Origin: an uncultured Clostridia bacterium
GTDB taxonomy: Bacteria; Bacillota; Clostridia; Christensenellales; CAG-138
Length of the DNA stretch: 42,439 nt
Assembly (NCBI GenBank): GCA_934633695.1
Contig: CAKTYT010000015.1
Coordinates: 1-42,439, forward strand
Direction: 5' to 3'
The position numbers were made by a program, and so were the translations under genes. Below are positions 1-7,525 of the stretch, piece after piece; position 1 is the first letter of the stretch; every line of letters begins with the position of its first letter. Under the pieces are notes generated by a model. It was not told the origin of the DNA and made no database searches. It saw only the letters and a program-made list of their open reading frames with translations.

Positions 1-15
1 TCCCATCACCCGCTC

Positions 16-52
16 CAAACAAGAAAACACCCATTGGGCGTTTTCTTGTTTG
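16..52. terminator. A/T-armed hairpin, probable bidirectional terminator of an upstream gene
   Basis: A perfect 13-bp stem (CAAACAAGAAAAC at 16-28 with GTTTTCTTGTTTG at 40-52) encloses a short C/G core. The T-rich 3' arm on either strand resembles a bidirectional intrinsic terminator. The gene it would serve lies outside the window. Confidence 0.5.
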
Positions 53-82
53 TGAATGGAGGGAATCGAAGCCGGGGGAAAA

Positions 83-107
83 CAAAACGCTCCGGTGAAG
101 CGTTTTG
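83..107. other. Hairpin in the leader region before the ABC-F gene
   Basis: CAAAACGCT (83-91) pairs perfectly with AGCGTTTTG (99-107) across a 7-nt loop. No U tract follows. It could be a second terminator for the upstream gene or part of the ABC-F leader. I see no gene in 1-420 apart from the tiny leader ORF listed separately. Confidence 0.35.
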
Positions 108-174
108 AACGGAAGATTTCCGCTATTCCACCGATTGCGTCAGAGCTTGCTTCTTCGCAAAAAGAAAATTTCTC

Positions 175-207
175 AGGAGGTATCCCGGAGTGAACATTAT
201 CGACTGA
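175..207 (+). CDS. Candidate 5-codon leader peptide (MNIID) before the ABC-F gene
   Basis: A strong Shine-Dalgarno AGGAGGT (175-181) is followed after 8 nt by GTG AAC ATT ATC GAC TGA (190-207). There is no longer frame for this ribosome binding site to serve. Very short leader ORFs before a terminator are the known way antibiotic-responsive ABC-F genes are induced: a stalled ribosome changes leader folding. The peptide and its role are inference; the SD and the frame are seen. Confidence 0.4.
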   Translation, partial: RRYPGVNIID

Positions 208-333
208 ACAAAAATTTGATGCAATGCTTTTAAAGGCAGGAGTCCTTCTGCCGTTAGTTGTGTTGCCGTTCAGTTGATGCGTCGATACGGGTGAATGCCT
301 CTGATATTCGCAAAGCAGAGTGTTTTTTCGTGT

Positions 334-361
334 ACGGACGGGGTTAGCGTCCGTTTTTGTT
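334..361 (+). terminator. Leader terminator (attenuator) upstream of the ABC-F gene
   Basis: ACGGACG (334-340) pairs perfectly with CGTCCGT (348-354) across a 7-nt loop, followed by a T-rich run. This is a Rho-independent terminator placed 60 nt upstream of the ABC-F start codon, so it would stop leader transcripts before the gene. A hairpin at 235-252 (GGCAG/CTGCC arms) lies between it and the leader ORF and may take part in switching. Confidence 0.6.
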
Positions 362-420
362 TATATCTTGCATATATCGACAGCGTCATCTGCATAATTT
401 ACATTTTAATGGAGGTGTCT

Positions 421-1929
421 ATGTCAATTATTTCTGTAAATAATCTAACGTTTTGCTACGAAGGCAGTGCGGACAATGTATTTGAAAACGTGAACTTTTC
501 AATTGATACGGATTGGAAATTGGGCTTTATCAGCCGCAACGGACGGGGAAAGACAACTTTTCTGCAACTTCTCATGGGAAAGTACGAGTACAGCGGCAGA
601 ATAACGAGCAGTGTAAAGTTCGATTATTTTCCATTCGAAATCAGTGATGAAAATGAAAATGCCGAAACCGTCATTCTGCGTGCGGCGGGCATGGAGGAGG
701 AAGAATTCTGGAGATTGGGCAGGGAGATGAAGCTGCTGAACCTTGATGAGGAAATCCTGACACGTCCGTTTTGCACCCTGTCCAATGGTGAAAAGACAAA
801 GCTCACGCTTGCGGCTCTGTTTGTGAAGGAGAATAACTTCTTACTGATCGACGAACCGACAAATCACCTGGATGCGGAGGGACGAAGGTCGGTTGCACGA
901 TACCTCAATGGAAAGAGTGGTTTTATTCTCGTCTCACACGATAGAAAGTTTCTTGATGAGTGCATTGATCATGTTCTGTCGATCAACCGAAGTACAATCG
1001 AGGTCATTCAGGGCAGCTATACCTCATGGCAGAGAGAAAAGACGAGGCGAGATAACTTCGAAATCAGTGAAAATAAAAGGCTGACGGCGGAAATAAACTC
1101 GCTCAAACAAGCTGCAAGCAGGATTGCTTCGTGGTCGGACAAAATTGAGGCGACGAAAATCGGAATGGGTCCGTGCGACAGGGGGGCGATCGGTGCAAAG
1201 TCGGCAAAAATGATGAGGCATGCGAAAGCTCAGCAGAGCAGGCTCGCTCGCGAAATAGAGAAAAGGGAGAACCTTTTGCAAGATGTTGAATATGATGAAC
1301 AGCTCAAAATCTTTCCCGAACCGTACTATAAGGACAATATGGTTTTCATCAAGGATCTATCTCTTTTTTACAGGGAAAAATGTGTTGCAGACGGAATAAA
1401 TCTGACCGTCAAACAGGGTGACAGACTCGCATTAACGGGTAAAAACGGATGCGGAAAATCCAGCCTTATCAAACTGTTGACGGGTGAGAAAATCGAGCAT
1501 ACGGGCTTTATAGAGGTTGGCAGCAGGCTGAGCGTTTCGGTTGTTCCGCAGGATATGTCTTTTCTGACCGGAGATTTGGATGAATTTGCAGCCGAGAGCG
1601 GTGTGGACTTGACCTTGTTCAAGACAATATTGCGAAAACTGGATTTCAAACGTACACAGTTCGAAAAAGACATGTCGGACTTTTCGATGGGGCAGAAGAA
1701 AAAGGTTTTGCTTGCAAGAAGTTTGTGTCAAAGGGCAAACCTTTATGTCTGGGATGAGCCGCTCAACTACATCGATGTTATCTCGAGGCTGCAAATTGAA
1801 GCATTGATTCTGAGATTTTGCCCCACAATGGTATTCGTTGAACATGATAGGGCATTTGTTGATGACATTGCAACGAAGGTGTTTGACTTCTCGGACAAAG
1901 AAACAGTAAAAAATTCAGCGAAGCAGTAA
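421..1929 (+). CDS. ABC-F ribosomal protection ATPase, Lsa-like
   Basis: A 502-residue soluble protein with two ABC ATPase domains and no membrane segment, the ABC-F layout. Domain 1 has Walker A RNGRGKTT (39-46), signature LSNGE and Walker B LLIDEPTNHLD. A charged helical linker follows. Domain 2 has GKNGCGKS (340-347), signature FSMGQ and WDEPLNYID. Length and N-terminal sequence resemble the Lsa/Vga group (Lsa(A) is about 498 aa), which bind the ribosomal E site and displace lincosamides, streptogramin A and pleuromutilins. The frame is open back to 295, but ATG 421 is chosen because GGAGG sits at 412-416 and family similarity begins there. The leader ORF and terminator upstream suggest induction by ribosome-targeting drugs. 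Actual resistance is inferred; a housekeeping ABC-F role is the alternative. Confidence 0.85.
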   Translation: MSIISVNNLTFCYEGSADNVFENVNFSIDTDWKLGFISRNGRGKTTFLQLLMGKYEYSGRITSSVKFDYFPFEISDENENAETVILRAAGMEEEEFWRLGREMKLLNLDEEILTRPFCTLSNGEKTKLTLAALFVKENNFLLIDEPTNHLDAEGRRSVARYLNGKSGFILVSHDRKFLDECIDHVLSINRSTIEVIQGSYTSWQREKTRRDNFEISENKRLTAEINSLKQAASRIASWSDKIEATKIGMGPCDRGAIGAKSAKMMRHAKAQQSRLAREIEKRENLLQDVEYDEQLKIFPEPYYKDNMVFIKDLSLFYREKCVADGINLTVKQGDRLALTGKNGCGKSSLIKLLTGEKIEHTGFIEVGSRLSVSVVPQDMSFLTGDLDEFAAESGVDLTLFKTILRKLDFKRTQFEKDMSDFSMGQKKKVLLARSLCQRANLYVWDEPLNYIDVISRLQIEALILRFCPTMVFVEHDRAFVDDIATKVFDFSDKETVKNSAKQ

Positions 1930-1936
1930 ATTGCGG

Positions 1937-1965
1937 TTGACAAGATCCGGAGAATATGGTATACT
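1937..1965 (+). promoter_or_regulatory. Sigma-A-type promoter for the DUF4282 gene
   Basis: TTGACA (1937-1942), 17-nt spacer, TATACT (1960-1965). The start codon is 32 nt downstream, so the gene is transcribed separately from the ABC-F gene. Confidence 0.85.
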
Positions 1966-1997
1966 GCGGGTATAGAATTCGATACGGAGGTATCAAG

Positions 1998-2555
1998 ATG
2001 GGATATATTCCAAGCATTTTCACCCTTGACTCAACCCTCGCTGCAATAGCTTTTGTCCTTGCACTTATTGCGACGTTTGTGATCTTCATTCTCGTTGTAC
2101 CCGAAAAACGTAAAGACAAGCTCAGTGCGTTCGGCAGGTTCCTGCATAATACGTTCAACTTCAAGTACTTGGTCGTTGAGAAGATTCTCCAGGCTCTCTA
2201 TATCTTTACTACTTGTTCGGTAATCTTGACGGGCTTCTTTATGCTCTTCAAGTCGGTCTACGGTCATTGGATGGGAGGAATCGGCATTCTCGTCATGATT
2301 TTAGGTCCGATTGCCGTACGTCTTGTCTATGAATTGCTCATGATGGCGGTCCTTTTGGTAAAAAATGTTATTTCAATCAACAATAAACTCCGCAATCAGA
2401 ACGGCGATAAGGCTGCGGCCGATATTTTTACCGCTCCCGGCGTTGACGGACTGGTTTCCGATCTGAAAGAGAAGAGGGATATTTTCTGCCCGAATTGCGG
2501 TTCCAAACTCGACTCGGACGGCAGCTGCCCAAATTGCAAAAAAGATAAGATTTGA
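1998..2555 (+). CDS. DUF4282-like membrane protein with C-terminal zinc ribbon
   Basis: A 185-residue protein. One membrane helix lies near the N-terminus (about 10-33), and two more in the middle are separated by a glycine-rich turn, the pattern of DUF4282 (short membrane proteins of unknown function). The last 30 residues form a CPNCG...CPNCK zinc ribbon that would lie in the cytoplasm. ATG 1998 is chosen over earlier in-frame starts because CGGAGG (1985-1990) precedes it by 7 nt and the earlier starts overlap the promoter. It is a single-gene transcript between its own promoter and a terminator at 2591. Function unknown. Confidence 0.75.
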   Translation: MGYIPSIFTLDSTLAAIAFVLALIATFVIFILVVPEKRKDKLSAFGRFLHNTFNFKYLVVEKILQALYIFTTCSVILTGFFMLFKSVYGHWMGGIGILVMILGPIAVRLVYELLMMAVLLVKNVISINNKLRNQNGDKAAADIFTAPGVDGLVSDLKEKRDIFCPNCGSKLDSDGSCPNCKKDKI

Positions 2556-2590
2556 TCAGGCTTAAATAAGTTCTTCCTGATATGGAACTG

Positions 2591-2625
2591 GGGCAGGTGC
2601 GGTTTCCGTGCCTGTCCTTATTGCT
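2591..2625 (+). terminator. Terminator after the DUF4282 gene
   Basis: A 12-bp stem with three G-U pairs (GGGCAGGTGCGG 2591-2602, CCGTGCCTGTCC 2606-2617) and a TTT loop, followed by a short T-rich stretch. Confidence 0.6.
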
Positions 2626-2668
2626 TACCCGTTTTTCAAAAATGAATACAGATGCACCGTTTTACCCC

Positions 2669-2697
2669 TTTCATTAATAAAAAAACTGTGCTATAAT
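2669..2697 (+). promoter_or_regulatory. Probable promoter of the DUF951-signal peptidase operon
   Basis: A perfect TATAAT lies at 2692-2697. The -35 at 2669-2674 (TTTCAT) is weak, with a 17-nt spacer. It is the only good -10 box between the terminator at 2591 and the next gene. Confidence 0.6.
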
Positions 2698-2765
2698 CAG
2701 TAAGTACGGACTGAACGGTATGTTTGAATAGGTGTGACTGTCAAAAAGGTGAGCTGGGAGGTACT

Positions 2766-2969
2766 ATGCTGACGGAATTTGCCTTGGGCGACCATGTCGT
2801 GATGAGAAAACCCCATGCTTGCGGAAGCAACGAATGGGAAATCGTCAGAGACGGTGCCGATATAAAAATCAAATGCATCAAATGCGGGCGTGTTGTCATG
2901 CTGGACAGGTGTGATTTCATCCGTGCCGCAAAAAAGAAACTTGTTTCAGAGGGAAATAAACCCGATTGA
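2766..2969 (+). CDS. DUF951 domain-containing protein
   Basis: A 67-residue protein matching the small DUF951 family: a GDHVVMRKPHACGS motif, then a GAD-I-IKC--CGR block, with Cys in both halves that may bind zinc. In Bacillota the family is often near chromosome-partition and housekeeping genes; its function is not known. ATG 2766 is preceded by GGGAGG (2756-2761). An in-frame TTG start at 2724 would add a 14-residue extension not typical of the family. First gene of a short operon with the signal peptidases. Confidence 0.85.
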   Translation: MLTEFALGDHVVMRKPHACGSNEWEIVRDGADIKIKCIKCGRVVMLDRCDFIRAAKKKLVSEGNKPD

Positions 2970-3026
2970 GTCGTGATACAAATTTTGAGAAAGGAACCCC
3001 TGCGGACGGAAAACCGAATAGGGGGT

Positions 3027-3713
3027 ATGGGTTCAGCAATGAACAGCACTGGCGATGGAAAAGGAACTATAACTGAGGTCAGACAGAACAAATCGACTAC
3101 GCTGAGCAAAAAACAGCAGAAGGCTTTTAAAAATGCCGCAGATGAGATCATGGGTAAGGATTCGCGTTATACGACAACGGTCTACCTTCACTTTGCGATG
3201 AAGCTTATTTGTGTGGTACTTGCAGTTGTCATTCTTCGTATCTTCGTTTTTGAGCCGAACTACGTCGACGGGGAGTCGATGCAGCCCACACTCATGGATA
3301 GAGAGCGAGTCTTTGTTGAGAAAGTCAGCTACTGGTTCAATGAACCAAAGAGGGGAGATATTGTCATCGTTCACTTTCCTGAAAGGAGCGAGCTCTTTGT
3401 CAAACGCATAATTGCTTTGGGCGGTGAAACGATAGCTATCAGAAACGGGTTTGTTTATATCAACGATAAACAACTGGATGAATCCGAATATGCCGGTGAC
3501 TGGTATGGTAATATTTACAGAACGGTGCATACGCTGGGTTCAGTGGACGGAAGCTATACCGTTCCCTACGGCTGTGTTTTCGTCATGGGTGACAACAGAA
3601 ACGAGTCGCACGACAGCAGGGCTCAAGACGTTGGTCCCATTCCCATTGAGGACGTCGTCGGCAGAGCAGTTTCCGTCATTTGGCCCCTTAATAGGATCAG
3701 ACCAGCAAAATAA
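3027..3713 (+). CDS. lepB: Signal peptidase I
   Basis: Membrane-bound serine protease that removes signal peptides outside the membrane. With ATG 3027 the protein has 228 residues: a charged cytoplasmic N-terminal segment of about 50, one membrane helix, then the S26 catalytic domain. The nucleophile is Ser84 in GESMQPT, the general-base Lys126 is in VKRIIALGGE, and box E is GDNRNESHDSR. Start is uncertain: GTG 2973 adds 18 residues without a ribosome binding site and ATG 3039 removes four; a weak GGGGG lies at 3021-3025. It follows the DUF951 gene and is 3 nt from a paralogue lacking the active site. The symbol is by family; Bacillus paralogues are named sip. Confidence 0.92.
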   Translation: MGSAMNSTGDGKGTITEVRQNKSTTLSKKQQKAFKNAADEIMGKDSRYTTTVYLHFAMKLICVVLAVVILRIFVFEPNYVDGESMQPTLMDRERVFVEKVSYWFNEPKRGDIVIVHFPERSELFVKRIIALGGETIAIRNGFVYINDKQLDESEYAGDWYGNIYRTVHTLGSVDGSYTVPYGCVFVMGDNRNESHDSRAQDVGPIPIEDVVGRAVSVIWPLNRIRPAK

Positions 3714-3716
3714 GCC

Positions 3717-4259
3717 ATGCGTAAGCAGATTATCAGGGAAAGAGATCCGAAAACTCTGCTCTTCAGATTTGTGGACTGGCTTGTGTTTGTCGCAATAGGT
3801 TTGTTTGCAGTTATTTTCTTTTCTTTCATTGCAGCAAAGCCATATGTCATAACCGAAGATACGGTGTGCAGTGTCCGCAAAGGCGATTTTGTGTTTATTG
3901 ATAAAATCGGACTGTACTTTGATGATTACGACAGGGGAGACATCATTGTCTACCGCAATGATGGAGGGGAATTTACCATCGGAAGGGTCATTGCGTACGG
4001 CGGAGAAAGTGTGCTTATAAGCGGAGGGCGGCTTTATGTTGATGATTGCCTCCTTGATGAAACTGACTATGCGGAAGACTTTTCCGAAGAGAGCTACGCT
4101 GAGCTTACGGTACTTGAAGGGAAATTGCTTGTTTTGCCCGATACAAGGGAGAATTTTGATGTTTCTTCAATTGAGAGCTATGTGGTAATGTACGAAGACG
4201 TTGTGGGGGAGATTAGGTTCAGGCTCTATCCGTTTGGCGAAATGGAATTCTTCTCGTGA
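3717..4259 (+). CDS. Catalytically dead signal peptidase I paralogue
   Basis: A 180-residue protein with one N-terminal membrane helix (about 22-42) followed by an S26-like domain. It aligns with the preceding gene through the DRGDI-VY strand and the GRVIAYGGE block. At the nucleophile position the ESMQPT motif is replaced by DTVCSV (Thr49 at the serine), and the Lys of VKR is Gly89 in IGR. The box E GDNR is reduced to LPDTR. It therefore should not cleave signal peptides. The start is 3 nt after the upstream stop with no clear Shine-Dalgarno, so translation is probably coupled. Possible roles are a partner or regulator of the active enzyme or a chaperone-like substrate binder; both are inference. 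The frame is intact, so it is not an obvious pseudogene. Confidence 0.8.
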   Translation: MRKQIIRERDPKTLLFRFVDWLVFVAIGLFAVIFFSFIAAKPYVITEDTVCSVRKGDFVFIDKIGLYFDDYDRGDIIVYRNDGGEFTIGRVIAYGGESVLISGGRLYVDDCLLDETDYAEDFSEESYAELTVLEGKLLVLPDTRENFDVSSIESYVVMYEDVVGEIRFRLYPFGEMEFFS

Positions 4260-4298
4260 GCTGCTGATAAGACGAATAAATATATTTACATTGTATGG

Positions 4299-4327
4299 TT
4301 GCATTTTGTGCAAAAAGATGATATAAT
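4299..4327 (+). promoter_or_regulatory. Promoter of the riboswitch-ATPase transcript
   Basis: TTGCAT (4299-4304), 17-nt spacer, TATAAT (4322-4327). Transcription would begin just before the riboswitch aptamer. Confidence 0.85.
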
Positions 4328-4334
4328 TCAACAC

Positions 4335-4475
4335 CGAAAAAGCAAGACTCGTGAGGGAGTAGTTTGGCAGTGCCGACCGGTGCGGTGCTGTGGTTCAAGT
4401 CAACATCGTGTTGCGGCCGGCTGAGCCGTTTCTGGCTTGGATAATATCGTGAAGATATAAGCAAGACTCATGTAG
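4335..4475 (+). promoter_or_regulatory. yybP-ykoY (Mn2+) riboswitch
   Basis: The conserved parts of this aptamer class are visible in order: GGGAGTAG (about 4355-4362), an arm-rich middle, AAGTCAACA (about 4399-4407), a GC-rich CGGCCGGCTGAGCCG stem, and the closing AGCAAGACTC (4460-4469). CGTGAG (4350-4355) can pair with CTCATG (4467-4472) as the base stem. Known members bind Mn2+ and switch on Mn2+ efflux genes, including P-type ATPases. Here it directly precedes such an ATPase. The 10-mer AGCAAGACTC also occurs at 4341-4350, just before the aptamer. Confidence 0.85.
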
Positions 4476-4511
4476 TGGACCATTGGTTCGCTGCCATGGG
4501 TCTGTTTTTTT
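4475..4511 (+). terminator. Riboswitch expression platform terminator
   Basis: An imperfect stem between GTGGACCATTGG (from 4475) and CCATGGGTC (to about 4502), with bulges, is followed by a run of seven T. It lies between the aptamer and the ATPase ribosome binding site, so metal binding would be expected to prevent its formation. Confidence 0.7.
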
Positions 4512-4536
4512 AAGAAAAAAGAAGGAGAATTCTAAA

Positions 4537-7194
4537 ATGAAATTCTATTTTGAGGACAAAAAAAACGTTCTCGCCGCAATAGGAAGCTCGGCTGAGGGCC
4601 TATCCGATGCGGATGCGGCAAAAAGGCTTGAGACTCACGGTCCAAACCGTCTGAAAGAGGCGAAGAAGGTTTCGCTGATTAAGAGATTCCTGGAACAGCT
4701 CAAGGATCCGATGCTGATAATCCTCATCGTTGCCGCCGTTGTATCCGGCGTGATTGCAGTTATCGAAAAGGAGAGCTTTGCTGACACGATAATCATACTC
4801 GTTGTAGTTCTCCTCAACGCAATTCTTGGTGTTTACCAGGAAAGTAAAGCCGAAAAAGCAATTGAAGCACTTCAGGCTATGTCTGCCGCAACGAGTAAGG
4901 TTATGCGTAATGGCATTGTAAAGCTCGTCAGGAGTGAACAGCTCGTTCCGGGTGATGTCGTTTTGCTTGAAGCGGGTGATTCTGTTCCTGCGGACGGCAG
5001 GATAATCGAGTGTGCAAGCCTTCGCATCGAAGAGGCTGCTTTGACGGGTGAAAGTGTCCCCGTTGACAAACAGGCAGGCAAAATCGAAGACTATGGTAAG
5101 GACATCCCCCTCGGCGACAGAGTAAACATGTGCTACATGGGTTCGACCGTCGTTTACGGAAGAGGCTTCGCCGTTATAACTGCAACGGGAATGGATACCG
5201 AAATGGGTAAAATCGCCGATGCTCTCACCCGTGCGGAAGAAGGCCAGACGCCCTTGCAGATAAAACTCGGGCAGCTCAGTAAAATTCTGACATATATTGT
5301 CGTTGGTATCTGCGTGTTTATGTTCGGATTCAGCCTTATCACTGCAAACAAGGCAATCGACTTCCCCTTTGTTCTCAACACCTTCATGATTGCAGTCAGT
5401 CTTGCGGTCGCCGCCATCCCCGAAGGTCTGGCAACAGTCGTTACGATCTCGCTTTCGATTGGCGTGACGAAAATGAGCAAACGCAATGCGGTCATAAGAA
5501 AACTCACCGCCGTTGAAACACTTGGCTGTGCACAGGTCATCTGCTCCGATAAGACCGGTACACTAACGCAGAACAAGATGACTGTTGTTAAGACATCTAC
5601 GGATGATGAAAAACTGCTGGCTTCGGCAATGGCCCTCTGTTCTGATGCCGAGCTCGGTGAGGACGGCAAAGCCGTGGGTGAGCCTACAGAATGTGCATTG
5701 GTGAACTATGCAGCAGGCGTGGGACTTAAAAAGCCCGACCTGAAGACGAAAAACCCCAGAGTCGGAGAAGCTCCTTTCGACAGCGAAAGAAAAATGATGT
5801 CAACCGTTCACAATATCGATGGAGAGATAGTTCAATACACGAAGGGTGCTCCTGATGAGCTGCTAAAGAAATGTACATATTACTTCAACGGTAAAGCCAC
5901 CGTTCCCATGACTGATGAAATAAGAAGCAGCATTCTTGCTGCAAACAAGGAAATGGCTGACGAGGCACTCAGGGCACTGGCTGCAGCAGAACGTACATGG
6001 GATGAGCTCCCGGCAAGCATGAGTCCCTCATACCTTGAACACGATTTGACCTATATCGGACTTGTCGGAATGATAGACCCTGTTCGTCCCGAGGTTGTCG
6101 ATGCAGTGAAAGAGTGCAGAGAAGCGGGAATAAGGCCTATAATGATCACGGGCGATCACCGTGATACGGCAGTTGCAATTGCAAAGCAGCTTGGAATTAT
6201 CACCGATGCAAGCGAAGCATTGACGGGTTCCCAGCTTAATGAAATGAGCGATGATGAGCTGTATGAAAACATTGAAAAGTACTCCGTTTATGCACGCGTA
6301 CAGCCGGAGCACAAGGTTCGTATCGTCAAGGCGTGGCAGCGTGACGGCAAGATAACTGCAATGACGGGAGACGGTGTCAACGACGCAGCTTCAATAAAGG
6401 CGGCGGATATCGGAGTCGGAATGGGAATTACCGGTACGGATGTAACAAAGAATGTTGCGGACATGGTGCTTGCGGACGATAACTTTGCGACTATTGTTTC
6501 CGCAGTCGAGGAAGGCAGAAGAATTTATGACAACATCAGGAAAGCAATTCAATTCCTGCTCGCATCGAACGCCAGCGAGGTCATAAGCATATTTGTTGCA
6601 ACCCTGCTCGGTTTCACGATTCTTAAGCCTGTACACCTGCTGTGGATAAACCTTATAACAGATTGCTTCCCTGCCCTCTCCCTCTCGATGGAACGTTCGG
6701 ACGACGATATAATGAAACGTCCCCCCAGAAACCCGAAAGAAGGAATCTTTGCCAATGGTCTTGGCTTTGAAGTTGCATACCAGGGCATTATGGTCACGAT
6801 TATTACCCTTGCGGCTTATTTCATAGGTCACTTCCGCGAATTCGGCAACTGGAACGTCATTGCAAGTCCCGACAGCCTTCACGGTATGACAATGGCATTT
6901 TTGACAATGAACATGGCGGAAATATTCCACAGCTTCAACCTTCGTTCACAGCACGGCAGCATCTTCCTCAAGAAGGGCCAGAACATGTGGCTTTGGGGAT
7001 CGTTCCTCATTTCACTGTTGCTAACCTGCATTGTAATCTTCGTTGACCCCGTGGCGGAACTTTTCAGCCTTGCAACCGATTTCGGCATTGATGAATTCAT
7101 AATTGCGATGGCTCTTGCGTTTGCAACAATTGTTATTGTTGAGATCGTGAAGTTCTTCCAAAGAAGGTATTACAATAAAAAGAATGCTCACTGA
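4537..7194 (+). CDS. P-type (P2) cation-transporting ATPase, probable Mn2+/Ca2+ exporter
   Basis: An 885-residue P2-type ATPase of the usual length. Visible in order: N-terminal cation-ATPase domain, membrane helices 1-2, actuator domain with TGES (170-173), PEGL in helix 4 (Pro295, Glu296), phosphorylation motif DKTGT with Asp338, nucleotide-binding KGAPDELL, MITGDH, hinge TGDGVND (610-616), and the C-terminal helices. Sequence alone suggests Ca2+ transport. The Mn2+ riboswitch immediately upstream argues that Mn2+ export is at least one job, as for riboswitch-controlled P-type ATPases in lactic acid bacteria. ATG 4537 is chosen from GAAGGAG at 4521-4527; earlier in-frame codons lie in the terminator. 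Monocistronic. Confidence 0.93.
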   Translation: MKFYFEDKKNVLAAIGSSAEGLSDADAAKRLETHGPNRLKEAKKVSLIKRFLEQLKDPMLIILIVAAVVSGVIAVIEKESFADTIIILVVVLLNAILGVYQESKAEKAIEALQAMSAATSKVMRNGIVKLVRSEQLVPGDVVLLEAGDSVPADGRIIECASLRIEEAALTGESVPVDKQAGKIEDYGKDIPLGDRVNMCYMGSTVVYGRGFAVITATGMDTEMGKIADALTRAEEGQTPLQIKLGQLSKILTYIVVGICVFMFGFSLITANKAIDFPFVLNTFMIAVSLAVAAIPEGLATVVTISLSIGVTKMSKRNAVIRKLTAVETLGCAQVICSDKTGTLTQNKMTVVKTSTDDEKLLASAMALCSDAELGEDGKAVGEPTECALVNYAAGVGLKKPDLKTKNPRVGEAPFDSERKMMSTVHNIDGEIVQYTKGAPDELLKKCTYYFNGKATVPMTDEIRSSILAANKEMADEALRALAAAERTWDELPASMSPSYLEHDLTYIGLVGMIDPVRPEVVDAVKECREAGIRPIMITGDHRDTAVAIAKQLGIITDASEALTGSQLNEMSDDELYENIEKYSVYARVQPEHKVRIVKAWQRDGKITAMTGDGVNDAASIKAADIGVGMGITGTDVTKNVADMVLADDNFATIVSAVEEGRRIYDNIRKAIQFLLASNASEVISIFVATLLGFTILKPVHLLWINLITDCFPALSLSMERSDDDIMKRPPRNPKEGIFANGLGFEVAYQGIMVTIITLAAYFIGHFREFGNWNVIASPDSLHGMTMAFLTMNMAEIFHSFNLRSQHGSIFLKKGQNMWLWGSFLISLLLTCIVIFVDPVAELFSLATDFGIDEFIIAMALAFATIVIVEIVKFFQRRYYNKKNAH

Positions 7195-7208
7195 GTTTAG
7201 TTAAACCC

Positions 7209-7254
7209 GACCGGGGGTGCAGTTCAAAGGCACTTCCGGTCATTTTTTGTTTTG
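7209..7254 (+). terminator. Strong terminator after the ATPase gene
   Basis: A 12-bp stem with two G-U pairs (GACCGGGGGTGC 7209-7220, GCACTTCCGGTC 7230-7241) is followed by ATTTTTTGTTTT. Confidence 0.92.
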
Positions 7255-7344
7255 CAGATTACATAAGACAAAATAATGCTCAATGGTTTGAATGAAATTG
7301 TCGGAAGAATATTGTATTTGCTGTGTCAAATACGGCAGAAATCC

Positions 7345-7373
7345 TTGACATCAACAGTGTTTTGGTCTATACT
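7345..7373 (+). promoter_or_regulatory. Promoter of the uracil/xanthine permease gene
   Basis: TTGACA (7345-7350), 17-nt spacer, TATACT (7368-7373). It leaves a leader of about 145 nt. Confidence 0.88.
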
Positions 7374-7379
7374 GTCACA

Positions 7380-7525
7380 AATGTCGAAAAATGAGGCAAT
7401 GTGCGTCTGCTGCGTGAATGAGAGCAAGGTGAGGGCTTTTACTTGCAAACGACGGACGCCGGTGTTTCATGAGGCAAAACAGCGGTATGCCGAAAAGGAT
7501 GCTGCGGAAAAACGGAGGAATTATT
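7380..7525 (+). promoter_or_regulatory. Long 5' leader of the permease gene, class not recognised
   Basis: The stretch 7195-7525 holds the ATPase terminator, the permease promoter and this leader; I see no gene in it. Two hairpins can be drawn: 7424-7446 (GCAAG/CTTGC arms) and 7447-7467 (AAAC..CGG/CCG..GTTT). No purine, PyrR, PRPP or guanidine motif was recognised and no U-tracted terminator is present, so any control would act on translation. Confidence 0.3.

Noticed and set aside
7447..7467. Guanidine-II (mini-ykkC) hairpin with ACG loop
   Set aside because: The loop reads ACG followed by C, not the required ACGR, and there is no matching second hairpin.
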